Shown here one piece after another: positions 18,177 to 27,042 of a stretch of DNA of 64,000 nt. Source of the stretch: Brucella rhizosphaerae (GTDB taxonomy: Bacteria > Pseudomonadota > Alphaproteobacteria > Rhizobiales > Rhizobiaceae); contig NZ_NNRK01000029.1 of the NCBI RefSeq assembly GCF_002252475.1, positions 248,001-312,000 of the forward strand, read 5' to 3'. The translations under genes were made by a program, and so were the position numbers. Numbering within the stretch: position 1 is the first letter of the stretch; every line of letters starts with the position of its first letter. A model generated the notes under the pieces. The model ran no database searches. It was not told the origin of the DNA and saw nothing but the letters and a program-made list of their open reading frames with translations.

Positions 18177-20981
18177 ATGGCTTCCTCAAAAGACAAATAT
18201 ACTCAGGATTCGCACAATCAGACGGGCCAGACTGGCGGCTTCGGTGAAGCGCCTCAGTCCGACTTTTCGGGCGCGCCACTGTCCGGGTCCATTTCCGATT
18301 GGGCAAAAGAAATCAGCAACGAGGCCATCAAGCCTCAAGCCAAGCCAAAAGCGGCGAAGCCCCCGAAAAAGGTGCCGGAACGCAGCAAAGAATCTTCGCG
18401 CAGTGCGCGAGGCACTTCGATGGGTGGCGCTGCCTCAGCCAAAGAACGTGCCGCAGCCGGTCTCAATCCTGTGGCGGGACTGGACATCAGTCTGGAAGAC
18501 GCCGCCGAGTTTAATCCCTCTGGCGCGACCGCGACCGTACAAGCACTTTCCGATCTGATCGAATCCGGCAATCCGCTGTTCAAGAACGGCGAACTCTGGA
18601 CACCGCACCGTCCTGCCCGCCCGGAAAAATCCGAAGGTGGCATTGCGATCCAGATGGAATCGAGTTTCGAACCATCCGGTGATCAGCCAACAGCCATTCG
18701 CGATCTGGTCAGCGGATTGAAAGATGACGACCGCACGCAGGTTCTGCTGGGCGTCACAGGCTCCGGCAAGACTTTCACCATGGCAAAGGTTATTCAGGAA
18801 ACGCAGCGTCCAGCGCTTATTCTTGCGCCCAACAAAACCTTGGCAGCGCAGCTATATGGCGAGTTCAAAAGCTTCTTCCCGAACAATGCTGTCGAGTATT
18901 TCGTTTCCTACTACGATTATTATCAGCCGGAAGCTTATGTGGCGCGGTCGGATACCTATATCGAAAAGGAATCAACCGTAAACGAACAGATCGACCGTAT
19001 GCGGCACGCGGCAACGCGCGCGCTGATCGAGCGCGATGACGTCATTATTGTTGCGTCTGTTTCGTGCATTTACGGTATTGGTTCGGTCGAAACCTATACC
19101 GCCATGACTTTCGAAATGAAGATCGGCGACAGGCTCGACCAGCGCCAGCTTCTGGCCGATCTCGTGGCACAGCAATATAAGCGACAGGACATCAATTTCG
19201 TGCGCGGCTCTTTCCGCGTTCGTGGTGACACAATTGAAATCTTCCCGGCCCACTTGGAAGACCGTGCCTGGCGCATTTCCCTTTTCGGGGACGAAATCGA
19301 AACCATCGCTGAATTTGATCCGTTGACCGCCCAGAAGACCGGCGATCTGCAATCGGTCAAGATTTATGCAAATTCGCACTATGTAACGCCGCGCCCGACG
19401 CTCAATCAGGCCATCAAATCAATTCAGAATGAACTTCAACATCGTCTTGTCGAGTTGAACAATGCCGGACGTTTGCTTGAAGCTCAGCGCCTTGAACAGC
19501 GCACCACTTTCGACCTCGAAATGCTCGAGGCAACCGGCGTCTGCAACGGCATCGAAAACTATTCTCGCTATCTGACAGGACGCCAGCCGGGCGAACCGCC
19601 GCCGACTTTGTTCGAATATATTCCAGACAACGCCCTCGTCTTCCTTGATGAAAGCCACGTCACGGTTCCGCAGATCGGTGGCATGTATCGCGGTGACTTT
19701 CGTCGTAAAGCGACACTGGCCGAATATGGCTTCCGCCTACCCTCCTGCATGGACAACCGTCCGCTGCGTTTCGAGGAATGGGACGCTATGCGTCCGCAAA
19801 CCATCGCCGTATCGGCAACACCCGGCAAGTGGGAAATCGAAGAAGCTGGCGGCGTGTTTGCCGAACAGGTTATTCGCCCAACTGGCCTGATCGATCCGCC
19901 TGTTGAAGTGCGGCCAGCGAAAAATCAGGTCGATGATGTGCTGGGTGAAATCCGTGAAACAGCGCGTAAGGGCTATCGCACACTCTGCACGGTGCTGACC
20001 AAGCGCATGGCTGAAGACCTGACCGAATATCTCCATGAGCAGGGCGTTCGCGTGCGCTATATGCACTCGGATATCGACACGCTGGAGCGAATCGAAATCA
20101 TCCGCGACCTGCGCCTTGGCGCTTTCGATGTATTGGTGGGTATCAACCTGCTGCGCGAAGGTCTCGATATTCCGGAATGCGGCTTCGTCGCTATCCTCGA
20201 TGCCGACAAGGAAGGCTTTCTGCGTTCTGAAACTTCGCTCGTCCAGACCATCGGTCGTGCGGCGCGTAACGTTGATGGCAAAGTCATTCTGTATGCGGAT
20301 AATATAACGGGCTCCATGCAGCGCGCGATGGACGAAACCAGCCGTCGCCGCGAAAAGCAGGCAGCCTATAATACAGAGCATGGCATCACGCCTGCCTCGG
20401 TGAAAAAGAATATAACGGATATTCTGAATTCAGTTTACGAACAGGATCACGTACGCGCTGACATTTCCGGCTTTGCCGAGCAAGGCGCGATGATGGGCAA
20501 CAATCTGACCGCCCATCTTGAACATCTGCAAAAGCAGATGCGTGACGCAGCAGCCGATCTCGACTTCGAGAAGGCTGCACGCATGCGCGACGAAATCAAG
20601 CGTTTGCGCGAGATGGAACTGGCAATTTCCGACGATCCGCTCGCACGCGAGGTGGAGCTGGAAAGTCCTGTGACTGGCCGAACCAAGGGACGCCACAATG
20701 CCGGTCGCAAAGTACACCGCACAGTGGATGCCGAGCCGAAGAAATCGCTGTTTGCCAAGCCCACGCTCGACAATATGGGACCGGGAACGGATACGGCAAA
20801 GCCGCTGTTCCGCAAGAACACGCTGGACGAGATGACCGTCAAGAGGACGGAAAAGCCGGCAGGTGCTGACGACGCCATCATCCGCCGCGAACGTTCAGGC
20901 ATTGGTTCTTACGAAGATCCGGCTGAAGCTGCACGCAAAAAGCGCCGCCCCCCCGGCAAGACTGGCCGACCGGGGCGTTGA
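18177..20981 (+). CDS. uvrB: Excinuclease ABC subunit B
   Basis: 934 residues, much longer than E. coli UvrB (about 670). The core begins near residue 155 ([15 protein letters not shown]), with Walker A GVTGSGKT near 192-199, the beta-hairpin [10 protein letters not shown], helicase motif DESH, motif [11 protein letters not shown], and a UvrC-interacting UVR motif ([14 protein letters not shown]) near 790. The N-terminal 150 residues are Ser/Lys/Pro-rich and probably disordered; a basic tail extends the C terminus. Such extensions are usual in Brucellaceae. It is the damage-verifying helicase of nucleotide excision repair. ATG 18177 follows GGGAG. Confidence 0.96.
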   Translation: MASSKDKYTQDSHNQTGQTGGFGEAPQSDFSGAPLSGSISDWAKEISNEAIKPQAKPKAAKPPKKVPERSKESSRSARGTSMGGAASAKERAAAGLNPVAGLDISLEDAAEFNPSGATATVQALSDLIESGNPLFKNGELWTPHRPARPEKSEGGIAIQMESSFEPSGDQPTAIRDLVSGLKDDDRTQVLLGVTGSGKTFTMAKVIQETQRPALILAPNKTLAAQLYGEFKSFFPNNAVEYFVSYYDYYQPEAYVARSDTYIEKESTVNEQIDRMRHAATRALIERDDVIIVASVSCIYGIGSVETYTAMTFEMKIGDRLDQRQLLADLVAQQYKRQDINFVRGSFRVRGDTIEIFPAHLEDRAWRISLFGDEIETIAEFDPLTAQKTGDLQSVKIYANSHYVTPRPTLNQAIKSIQNELQHRLVELNNAGRLLEAQRLEQRTTFDLEMLEATGVCNGIENYSRYLTGRQPGEPPPTLFEYIPDNALVFLDESHVTVPQIGGMYRGDFRRKATLAEYGFRLPSCMDNRPLRFEEWDAMRPQTIAVSATPGKWEIEEAGGVFAEQVIRPTGLIDPPVEVRPAKNQVDDVLGEIRETARKGYRTLCTVLTKRMAEDLTEYLHEQGVRVRYMHSDIDTLERIEIIRDLRLGAFDVLVGINLLREGLDIPECGFVAILDADKEGFLRSETSLVQTIGRAARNVDGKVILYADNITGSMQRAMDETSRRREKQAAYNTEHGITPASVKKNITDILNSVYEQDHVRADISGFAEQGAMMGNNLTAHLEHLQKQMRDAAADLDFEKAARMRDEIKRLREMELAISDDPLAREVELESPVTGRTKGRHNAGRKVHRTVDAEPKKSLFAKPTLDNMGPGTDTAKPLFRKNTLDEMTVKRTEKPAGADDAIIRRERSGIGSYEDPAEAARKKRRPPGKTGRPGR

Positions 20982-21003
20982 TCCTGAGGTCCTGGAGGGC
21001 TGC

Positions 21004-22017
21004 TTACCAGCCTTCCAAAACGATCTTGCCTTTGGCCTTGCCACTTTCGAGCAGTCCATGCGCAGATTTCAGATTGGTAGCGTTGATTGGCGAGAGCACT
21101 TCCGTCACTGTTGTTTTGATTTTGCCCGCATCAATCAGTTGAGCGACGTCATCCAGCAGTTTGCCTTGCTCACCCATATCCGCAGTTTCAAAGATTGAAC
21201 GTGTAAACATCAGCTCCCAGTGCACCGATACAGACTTGCGTTTGAACGGCATGGCATTGAGCGTTTCGGGATCATCGATCAGGCCAAACCGTCCTTGCGG
21301 TGCAATCAATGAGACGATCTCATCAATATGATTCTGCGTCTGCGTGGTCGAAAAGACAAAAGCTGGCGCACCAATCCCCAGAGCTTCGATCTGCTTCGCC
21401 AGTGGCTTGCTGTGATCGACGACATGATGTGCGCCGAGCTGCTTCACCCATTCCTGCGTTTCCGGTCGCGACGCGGTAGCAATCACCGTCAAATCAGTCA
21501 AAGCGCGCGCCAGCTGGATAGCGATTGAACCAACGCCACCTGCGCCACCAATAATAAGGATAGCGTTTGCAGCACCCGGCACTGGCTTACGCACATCCAG
21601 TCGGTCAAACAGCATTTCCCAGGCGGTGATCGATGTGAGCGGCAAGGCTGCGGCTTCACTTTTTGCAAGCGATACCGGCTTACGGGCTACGATGCGTTCA
21701 TCGACCAGATGAAACTCGCTATTGGCACCGGGTCGGATCAAGGATCCCGCATACCAGACTTCATCACCTGATTTAAAGTTGCGCACGTCGGCACCCGTCT
21801 CAACAACCGTACCGACAGCGTCCCAGCCGAGCACTTTCCATTGACCTGCTTCCGGCGACACGCCACTGCGGATTTTATAATCAACCGGATTGACTGAAAC
21901 CGCCTCGACCCGAACCAGAAGATCACGACCCGTGACGACAGGCTTTTCCAACGTCACATCAACCAGAGATTCTGCACGGTCCAGCTTACCGGCAACTTGA
22001 TAGGCAACTGCTTTCAT
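21004..22017 (-). CDS. Zinc-independent MDR-family quinone oxidoreductase
   Basis: 337 residues of the medium-chain dehydrogenase/reductase fold: RVEAVSVNPVDYKIRSG, GWDAVGTVVETG, NADPH-binding GGAGGVGSIAIQLARAL, and QPQGRFGL-type loops. It lacks the catalytic-zinc Cys/His set, so it is quinone-reductase (YhdH/zeta-crystallin/AdhZ-like) rather than alcohol dehydrogenase. ATG 22017 follows GGAGC. It is divergent from a HxlR regulator, a pairing common for electrophile- or quinone-detoxifying enzymes. Confidence 0.88.
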   Translation of the reverse strand: MKAVAYQVAGKLDRAESLVDVTLEKPVVTGRDLLVRVEAVSVNPVDYKIRSGVSPEAGQWKVLGWDAVGTVVETGADVRNFKSGDEVWYAGSLIRPGANSEFHLVDERIVARKPVSLAKSEAAALPLTSITAWEMLFDRLDVRKPVPGAANAILIIGGAGGVGSIAIQLARALTDLTVIATASRPETQEWVKQLGAHHVVDHSKPLAKQIEALGIGAPAFVFSTTQTQNHIDEIVSLIAPQGRFGLIDDPETLNAMPFKRKSVSVHWELMFTRSIFETADMGEQGKLLDDVAQLIDAGKIKTTVTEVLSPINATNLKSAHGLLESGKAKGKIVLEGW

Positions 22018-22105
22018 CGTTCTGCTCCATTTGCTATGGACCAAATATTAGACTACCGTCACAGAATGTGAATACGCACAAATATCGCCCATAGTGTTGT
22101 TTTCT

Positions 22106-22131
22106 GTACTTAGTATATAAAGGATACTTAG
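22106..22131 (+). promoter_or_regulatory. Putative HxlR operator
   Basis: TACTTAGTA (22107-22115), a 9-bp palindrome-like word, is followed by a second TACTTAG (22125-22131) running into the start codon and spanning the ribosome binding site. It lies in the 114-base divergent region between the oxidoreductase and the HxlR gene, resembling the TACT/AGTA words bound by HxlR-family repressors such as YodB. Confidence 0.45.
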
Positions 22132-22512
22132 ATGGCAAAGGCCAAGCACTCGCGCTTCGATTGCAGCCCCGGCTGCGCGGTCGAAGCTGCCATCAGCCTC
22201 ATCGATGGTAAATGGAAAAGTGTTGTACTGTTTCATCTGCTCGACGGCACAATGCGGTTTAATGAGTTGAGACGGCAAATACCGGGCGTGACCCAGCGTA
22301 TGCTGACCAATCAGCTACGTGAGCTGGAAGAAGATGGCCTGATCAATCGCAAGGTCTATGCACAAGTGCCGCCCAAGGTCGAATATAGCTTGTCACCGCT
22401 TGGTCGCAGCATCGAGCCAATCCTGCTCGCATTGAAAGATTGGGGCGACACCAATATCGAGCGTTTCAGCAAGCCAACAAAGTCACAGTCTCCCGTTCAA
22501 AGCGCCGCGTAA
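22132..22512 (+). CDS. HxlR-family transcriptional regulator
   Basis: 126 residues: a winged HTH of the HxlR/DUF24 family (CAVEAAISLIDGKWKSVVLFHL, RFNELRRQIPGVTQRMLTNQLRELEEDGL). Two cysteines lie at about 11 and 15 (CSPGC), the position used for thiol sensing of quinones and electrophiles in several family members. It is divergent from the quinone oxidoreductase and probably represses it and itself. RBS AAAGGAT. Confidence 0.92.
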   Translation: MAKAKHSRFDCSPGCAVEAAISLIDGKWKSVVLFHLLDGTMRFNELRRQIPGVTQRMLTNQLRELEEDGLINRKVYAQVPPKVEYSLSPLGRSIEPILLALKDWGDTNIERFSKPTKSQSPVQSAA

Positions 22513-22546
22513 GGCGCCTCAAAACCTGTGAGACGCCTATGCAGGT

Positions 22547-22573
22547 AAAAGGACGGTTTAAGCCGTCCTTTTC
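22547..22573. terminator. Bidirectional terminator
   Basis: AAAAGGACGG-tttaag-CCGTCCTTTT with T-rich flanks on both strands, between convergent hxlR-type and Kazal genes. Confidence 0.88.
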
Positions 22574-22586
22574 ATTTTTTACTGGC

Positions 22587-23054
22587 TCAGCGGCACTGAC
22601 CACCGCCAGTGATGCGATAACCTGAACGTTCCGCTTCGCAGCGGTTCGAGAATGTCTGTCGGTCATTACCGCGACGCGCACAGACCGGCATATATTCCCG
22701 TGTGCAAGCGCCTGCACTTGGGCGCCCCGGCCTGTTGCCCTGTTGTGGCGGACGACCCGGGCGTTCCCCTCCCCAGCCTGCGCCCGGTCCCGACCCTTGA
22801 CCTGGTCGCGAGCTGCACTGTCCGTTACCGACAATCCGATAACCATCAGCACGAGCCTGACACGCATTGCCAAAAGTCTTGCGTGACTGGCCGCGCTCGC
22901 CACAAACCGGCGCATAATTCATAGGGCACATCTGCGGCTGTGATGGACCCGGCCTTACAGGGGGCCGGTAATCCGGGCCACCTTCGGCGACGCAACCTGC
23001 CAGAAACATGGCACCCGCAATGAAACCCAAACGACTGACTTTACTCAATAACAT
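22587..23054 (-). CDS. Lipoprotein with two Kazal-type protease-inhibitor domains
   Basis: 155 residues. Signal peptide with lipobox (FLAGC, Cys about 21), then two tandem four-Cys Kazal-like repeats: C-PMNYAPVC-GERG...FGNAC...GNGQC (about 43-80) and C-TREYMPVC-ARRG...FSNRC...GGGQC (about 117-154). A Gly/Pro/Arg-rich linker joins them. Kazal domains inhibit serine proteases; bacterial four-Cys versions are poorly studied. It is predicted to be membrane-anchored. RBS GGGAGAGG. Confidence 0.87.
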   Translation of the reverse strand: MLLSKVSRLGFIAGAMFLAGCVAEGGPDYRPPVRPGPSQPQMCPMNYAPVCGERGQSRKTFGNACQARADGYRIVGNGQCSSRPGQGSGPGAGWGGERPGRPPQQGNRPGRPSAGACTREYMPVCARRGNDRQTFSNRCEAERSGYRITGGGQCR

Positions 23055-23082
23055 TAGCCTCTCCCTCTCCTGACCTGCACGT

Positions 23083-23184
23083 TGGAGCGTATTTCGATCA
23101 GATTAAATCAGATCATCGCTCTAATTATTTGTTTTCACGCGTATCTTTTCCGAAACTGTTCACACTTTTCGGGATGCGCTCTAA
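23083..23184. repeat. Dispersed Rhizobiales intergenic palindromic repeat, copy 2
   Basis: About 100 bases, reverse orientation. On the minus strand it reads GAGCGCATCCCGAAAAGTG, then TTTCGGAAAAGATACGCGT and an AT-rich spacer ending in GATCGAAATACGCTCC, so the two ends (GAGCG..., ...CGCTC) are complementary. It shares its core with the element at 17205-17260. Confidence 0.65.
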
Positions 23185-23319
23185 AATGGCACAACAACCT
23201 CCGAGAACAAGGAGGTATTAAAAGATATTCGGCTTCGTTCTGAAAACCTCATATCGACAAGTCGCAAACATGCATTACTCTGTCTTTGCCAGAGCGGGAT
23301 AAAGGGCGGAAACAACAGC

Positions 23320-24222
23320 ATGAGTCGTCTGCATATAACGATAGCGACATTTGCATTTATGCAGCTCTTTAGCTGGCCTGAAAGCATCAACGCGGTAGCA
23401 CAGACAGCGGCAAACCCAGAATCTCTGACCTATGGTCCGCCTATGCCGCCCGAGAAGATTGCGCCCACTGTCGGACGCATCTGCCAGCTCATAGAAATCA
23501 ATGCCGAAGCGCAAGGGATTCCGAAGGATTTCTTCGCGCGGCTTATCTGGAAAGAAAGCCGTTTTGATCATCGCGCTGTCAGCCCGGTCGGTGCACAGGG
23601 GATTGCGCAATTCATGCCTTACACCGCGAAGGAACGAGGCCTCGCCGATCCCTTCGATATAGAGCAGGCGATTCCAGCGTCCGCGGGGTTCCTCAGCGAA
23701 CTCAAACGCGCCTTCGGGAATTGGGGTCTGGCTGCCGCGGCATATAATGCAGGGCCAACGCGCGTTTCCAACTGGATACGTTCGGGCGGATTTCTTCCAC
23801 TTGAAACCGAAGACTACGTTCTTGATCTGACTGGTGCCCCGGCTGATAATTTTGCGTCTGGCAACGAGATCGCGAACAAGCCGCTCGATGCAAAACTCAG
23901 TTTTACGGAAGCGTGCGAACGCCTACCAATCGTTCGCACGGCCACAATTCCCATGTCACGCATCAAACCTAAGCCCTGGGGCATTCAGGTCGCGGGCAAT
24001 TTTCGGCGCAGCGTTGCAGTCAATCAATGGAGCAGACTACGCAAGCAATTCTCCTCCGTGCTTGCAGGGCACGATCCGGTCATTAGCCGCGTACGCACCC
24101 CAATGGCCCGACGTGGCATCTATGCAGTACGCATCGGAGCCAATAGCCGAAGCGAGGCGGACAACATCTGCTCTAAACTTCGCGCGGCAGGCGGAGCATG
24201 CATAGTTTTGCGCAATCGGTAA
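23320..24222 (+). CDS. Lytic transglycosylase (SLT domain) with C-terminal SPOR-like region
   Basis: 300 residues: a signal peptide, then a goose-lysozyme-like SLT domain (about 55-165) with catalytic Glu in WKESRFDHRAVSPVGAQG and the AQFMP and AAYNAGPTRV motifs. The C-terminal 70 residues (GIYAVRIGANSRSEADNICSKLRAAGGAC) look like a SPOR peptidoglycan-binding domain, as expected for a periplasmic murein enzyme. It cleaves MurNAc-GlcNAc bonds. No clear partner genes. Confidence 0.88.
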   Translation: MSRLHITIATFAFMQLFSWPESINAVAQTAANPESLTYGPPMPPEKIAPTVGRICQLIEINAEAQGIPKDFFARLIWKESRFDHRAVSPVGAQGIAQFMPYTAKERGLADPFDIEQAIPASAGFLSELKRAFGNWGLAAAAYNAGPTRVSNWIRSGGFLPLETEDYVLDLTGAPADNFASGNEIANKPLDAKLSFTEACERLPIVRTATIPMSRIKPKPWGIQVAGNFRRSVAVNQWSRLRKQFSSVLAGHDPVISRVRTPMARRGIYAVRIGANSRSEADNICSKLRAAGGACIVLRNR

Positions 24223-24631
24223 GCAAGCGAGCATACTATACCTTAGTATGAATCGATATATTGCCGTTGGCCTGTGCTGTTTTGGTATTGAATGAGCGAT
24301 ATTCTCGTAATTTTTGTAAAGATTCCAGACGATACCGTTACGAAGATAACCAATCTCATATTTCGCGAAGAATTTGCTTGCCAAATTACGCATCATAGAT
24401 CAGTCTTCGATTGTCCGGGCAATTTGAGTACAAACGGAAGACTGGAAGAACGGCGCGCCGGAACCGCTAGAAGTTCCGGGTCGGAGATTAGTCTCTGGCA
24501 ATGATCGGTTCCTTTCCAATGTCGAGAACTGCCTGCATGACCCTCTGCCGGGTGTGTGGTGCGTTCGGCAGAAGTTGTAATTCCACTGTCTCTTAATAAA
24601 GCAGTGGCGCCAAGGAAAAGGAACGGATCCC
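24223..24631 (+). other. 409-base leader/intergenic region of the cold-shock gene
   Basis: No credible protein gene. It contains several hairpins: CATACTA-tacct-TAGTATG (24232-24250), CCGGAAC/GTTCCGG (24460-24481), TCTGCC/GGCAGA (24544-24571) and CCACTG/CAGTGG (24583-24607). GATCGGTTCCTTTCC (24503-24517) is almost fully complementary to the ribosome-binding region (24614-24629) of the downstream gene. A structured 5' UTR is typical of cspA mRNAs. Confidence 0.6.
24503..24629 (+). promoter_or_regulatory. Putative RBS-sequestering structure (RNA thermosensor) in the cspA leader
   Basis: The segment 24503-24517 can pair with 24614-24629, burying AAGGAAAAGG just before the ATG. The helix is about 14 bp with one G-G mismatch and one bulged A. 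The two hairpins between the arms would allow alternative folding. Known: E. coli cspA uses a temperature-dependent leader; conservation of this one is untested. Confidence 0.5.
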
Positions 24632-24847
24632 ATGGCACAGACCGGACAGGTCAAATTCTTCAACTCCGAAAAAGGTTTCGGATTTATCAAGCCTGATGAT
24701 GGCGGCGCAGACATTTTTGTCCATATCTCTGCCGTACAGGCATCAGGTTTGGCAGGACTTGCCGACAATCAGAAGGTTTCCTACGAGACAGAACCAGATC
24801 GTCGCGGTAAGGGTCCTAAGGCTGTAAATATCGCGGTTACTGACTAA
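24632..24847 (+). CDS. cspA: Cold-shock protein, CspA family
   Basis: 71 residues, a single cold-shock OB domain: GQVKFFNSEKGFGFIKP (RNP1 KGFGFI) and DIFVHISAV (RNP2 FVHIS). It binds single-stranded RNA and acts as an RNA chaperone. Strong RBS AAGGAAAAGG before ATG 24632, preceded by a long structured leader and followed by a terminator, so it is monocistronic. Confidence 0.95.
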   Translation: MAQTGQVKFFNSEKGFGFIKPDDGGADIFVHISAVQASGLAGLADNQKVSYETEPDRRGKGPKAVNIAVTD

Positions 24848-24876
24848 GCCCGAAATTTTACAGAACAAGAATTTGA

Positions 24877-24902
24877 TCCCCGGCTAACGCCGGGGTTTTT
24901 TA
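24877..24902 (+). terminator. Terminator of the cold-shock gene
   Basis: CCCCGGC-taac-GCCGGGG followed by TTTTTTA. Confidence 0.92.
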
Positions 24903-25166
24903 TTGAGCTGAGATCGGCAATGGAACAAGAAAATCGCGCCGCCATCCGGTCCAGGCAGATCCCAGCCTGTCCCAAATCCCAGTGCGCGAAATATTACTAA
25001 CACTGCATTTAATTTACCGCATTACGGCAATTTCCCCCGCCCCTTCACCATTGTTCAGCCTCCATTCATGTCGAGACTATTAACTTGTCATTCATGATTG
25101 ATGCGGTGTGCCAAGTCGGCCCTGCGTATCGCCGAAATTGCAGTTGTGCTTCTGAAGGAGCGGACA

Positions 25167-25631
25167 ATGAACAAACTACTTAAAACAGCTATCCTGGCAG
25201 TTGCCTCAATAGCAGCAGTCTCAGCGCCGCTGGCCGCAGCATCAGCTGACTCCTGGGGGCGTCGTGGCTGGGATCGGGGTGGCGACTGGAACCGTGGCGG
25301 ATGGGATCGTCCCTACAATCGTCATCGTGACCGCAGCGGCGATGCTGTTGCTGCTGGCGTCATCGGCCTTGCAGCAGGCGCGTTGATCGGCAGCGCTTTG
25401 AGCCAGCCTCAGCCGACCTACATACAGCCAGCACCCGTTTACGCACCGCCACCACCGCCTCCTGCATATTATCCGGCACCACCTGCGCGCAGCGTACAGT
25501 ATCGCGTCGGTTATGAGCCATGGAGCCGCGGCTGGTATCAGTATTGCTCGGATCGCTATCGCTCGTTCAATGCGAATACCGGAACCTATCGCGGTTATGA
25601 TGGACGCGATCATTTCTGCTCAGCGAATTAA
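25167..25631 (+). CDS. BA14K-family exported protein
   Basis: 154 residues: a signal peptide (ILAVASIAAVSAPLAAASA), an Arg/Gly/Trp/Asp-rich stretch (RRGWDRGGDWNRGG), a short hydrophobic glycine-rich segment (VAAGVIGLAAGALIGSAL), a Pro/Tyr-rich linker, and the C-terminal BA14K motif (YCSDRYRSFNANTGTYRGYDG) with two Cys. Brucella BA14K is an immunoreactive lectin-like surface protein; equivalence is by family. ATG 25167 follows AAGGAGCG. The 264 bases between the cspA terminator and this start presumably hold its promoter; I see no gene there. Confidence 0.87.
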   Translation: MNKLLKTAILAVASIAAVSAPLAAASADSWGRRGWDRGGDWNRGGWDRPYNRHRDRSGDAVAAGVIGLAAGALIGSALSQPQPTYIQPAPVYAPPPPPPAYYPAPPARSVQYRVGYEPWSRGWYQYCSDRYRSFNANTGTYRGYDGRDHFCSAN

Positions 25632-25652
25632 ATCGACCAATACCGCAAAGAT

Positions 25653-25682
25653 AAAAAGCCGCCTTCAAGGGCGGCTTTTTTC
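25653..25682. terminator. Bidirectional terminator
   Basis: AAAAGCCGCC-ttcaa-GGGCGGCTTTTTT between convergent BA14K and metallo-beta-lactamase-fold genes. Confidence 0.9.
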
Positions 25683-25696
25683 ATGATCGGTTTGGT

Positions 25697-26353
25697 TCAC
25701 GCATATCCGATATCATTGAGAAACGGATTGTTGCGGCGTTCCTCGCCGAAACGTCCACCGGGACCATGACCGCATAGAAAGCCGATATCATCACCGAGCG
25801 GCAGAAGCTTTTCCTTGATCGAGCGGATAAGCGCTGCATGATCGCCACCGGGAAGATCAGTACGTCCAATTGAACCGTTGAACAAAACGTCGCCTACAAT
25901 CGCAAAGCGCGCTTCGGGATTATAGAACACCACATGTCCCGGCGCATGTCCTGGACAATGGAATACATCGAATGTGTGACCAGCCACTGAAACCGTATCA
26001 CCTTCTTCCAGCCAACGGTCAGGCGTGACGTTGCGCACGCCTTCAGTCAGTCCGTATTTAAGTCCGGTGGTTGCCAGATTGTCGAGCAGGAATTTATCGT
26101 CCTTGTGCGGACCAATAATCCCGACACCCAGATCTTCCTTGAGGTCCAGTGCAGCTCCTGCATGATCGATATGGCCATGTGTGATCCAAATGGCTTCAAC
26201 ATTGACATTCTGAGAAGCGATAGCCTCTTTGATCCGGTCGAAATCGCCGCCGGGATCAATCACCACGCCCTTTTTTGTATCGCCATCAAAAAGGATGGTG
26301 CAGTTCTGCTGAAATGGCGTCACGGGAACGATGATGGCTTGTAATTGTCCCAT
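25697..26353 (-). CDS. MBL-fold hydrolase, glyoxalase II-like
   Basis: 218 residues with the metallo-beta-lactamase metal motif THGHIDHAGA, later HCPGHAPGH, GDVLFNGSIGRTD and C-terminal GHG. This is the short GloB-like/YcbL type, probably a hydroxyacylglutathione or related thioester hydrolase. ATG 26353 follows GGAG by about 9 bases. Monocistronic. Confidence 0.9.
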   Translation of the reverse strand: MGQLQAIIVPVTPFQQNCTILFDGDTKKGVVIDPGGDFDRIKEAIASQNVNVEAIWITHGHIDHAGAALDLKEDLGVGIIGPHKDDKFLLDNLATTGLKYGLTEGVRNVTPDRWLEEGDTVSVAGHTFDVFHCPGHAPGHVVFYNPEARFAIVGDVLFNGSIGRTDLPGGDHAALIRSIKEKLLPLGDDIGFLCGHGPGGRFGEERRNNPFLNDIGYA

Positions 26354-26474
26354 ATAGAATACTCCATTCAATCAGCATGTTGGTAAGATTATCCGAGGCA
26401 GGCAGCAGAAAATTACAGCCTGTTTGCACCTTCACATAATGCGCAACATTCAGATTGCAAAGGCTTGATCATAG

Positions 26475-26501
26475 TAAAACGGGCGGCACAAGGCCGCCCG
26501 T
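26475..26501 (-). terminator. Terminator for the small hydrophobic protein gene
   Basis: Minus strand: ACGGGCGGC-cttgt-GCCGCCCGT followed by TTTTA. Confidence 0.75.
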
Positions 26502-26615
26502 ATCCCCTCTCACGAAACTTGTTCACATTTCCAGAAGCTTGAAATCACTATTGGAAAAATGTCACCCCATGAGATCGCCGGTTGTTGTCCCCACAACCAC
26601 GCTATTCGCTTAAGC

Positions 26616-26897
26616 TCAGGCTTTGCTTGCCATTGAGTTCTTGATCAGTCCGATAACCGCTGTGAGGACGATACCGCCCACACCGCCACCGGCCAACTGG
26701 CCAACGACACCATTAAGAACCGAGTCCATCCCGCCACCGGACAGCATAGGCAGAAGCTGGCCAAGAATAACGCCGCCGATGCCACCGGCAACTGTATTGC
26801 CAGCCGTACCAAGGCTTAGATTCTTGACAGCACCAGCAATATTGCCACCCACTGCGCCTGAGACAAGTTGAAGAATGATAGGCAGTAGAGATTCCAT
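26616..26897 (-). CDS. Small glycine-rich hydrophobic protein, unknown function
   Basis: About 93 residues of alternating hydrophobic and Gly-rich segments (VSGAVGGNIAGAVKNL, GGIGGVILGQLLPML, GGGVGGIVLTAVIGLI) ending in KNSMASKA. No signal peptide; it looks like a glycine-zipper membrane or pore-like protein, or a hydrophobic structural protein. The ATG at 26897 follows GGGGTG; GTG 26906 is the alternative. It stands alone with its own terminator. I do not recognise a function. Confidence 0.75.
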   Translation of the reverse strand: MESLLPIILQLVSGAVGGNIAGAVKNLSLGTAGNTVAGGIGGVILGQLLPMLSGGGMDSVLNGVVGQLAGGGVGGIVLTAVIGLIKNSMASKA

Positions 26898-26998
26898 AAT
26901 CGTCACCCCATCTGAGTTAAAAGCCGGAATAACGCGAATCCGACACGGAAAATCTTGGACCGAAACTTTCCAATGTCAAACATTAAGCAGTCACATAG

Positions 26999-27026
26999 TA
27001 AAAAAGCGGCTTAAAAGCCGCTTTTT
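26999..27026. terminator. Terminator of ilvE (bidirectional)
   Basis: AAAAAGCGGC-ttaaaa-GCCGCTTTTTT, 17 bases from the ilvE stop on the minus strand. Confidence 0.88.
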
Positions 27027-27042
27027 TCTGTTTAAAACATTC

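Noticed and set aside
24292-24504. 70-codon ORF upstream of cspA
   Set aside because: No ribosome binding site and it crosses the structured leader; more likely 5' UTR.
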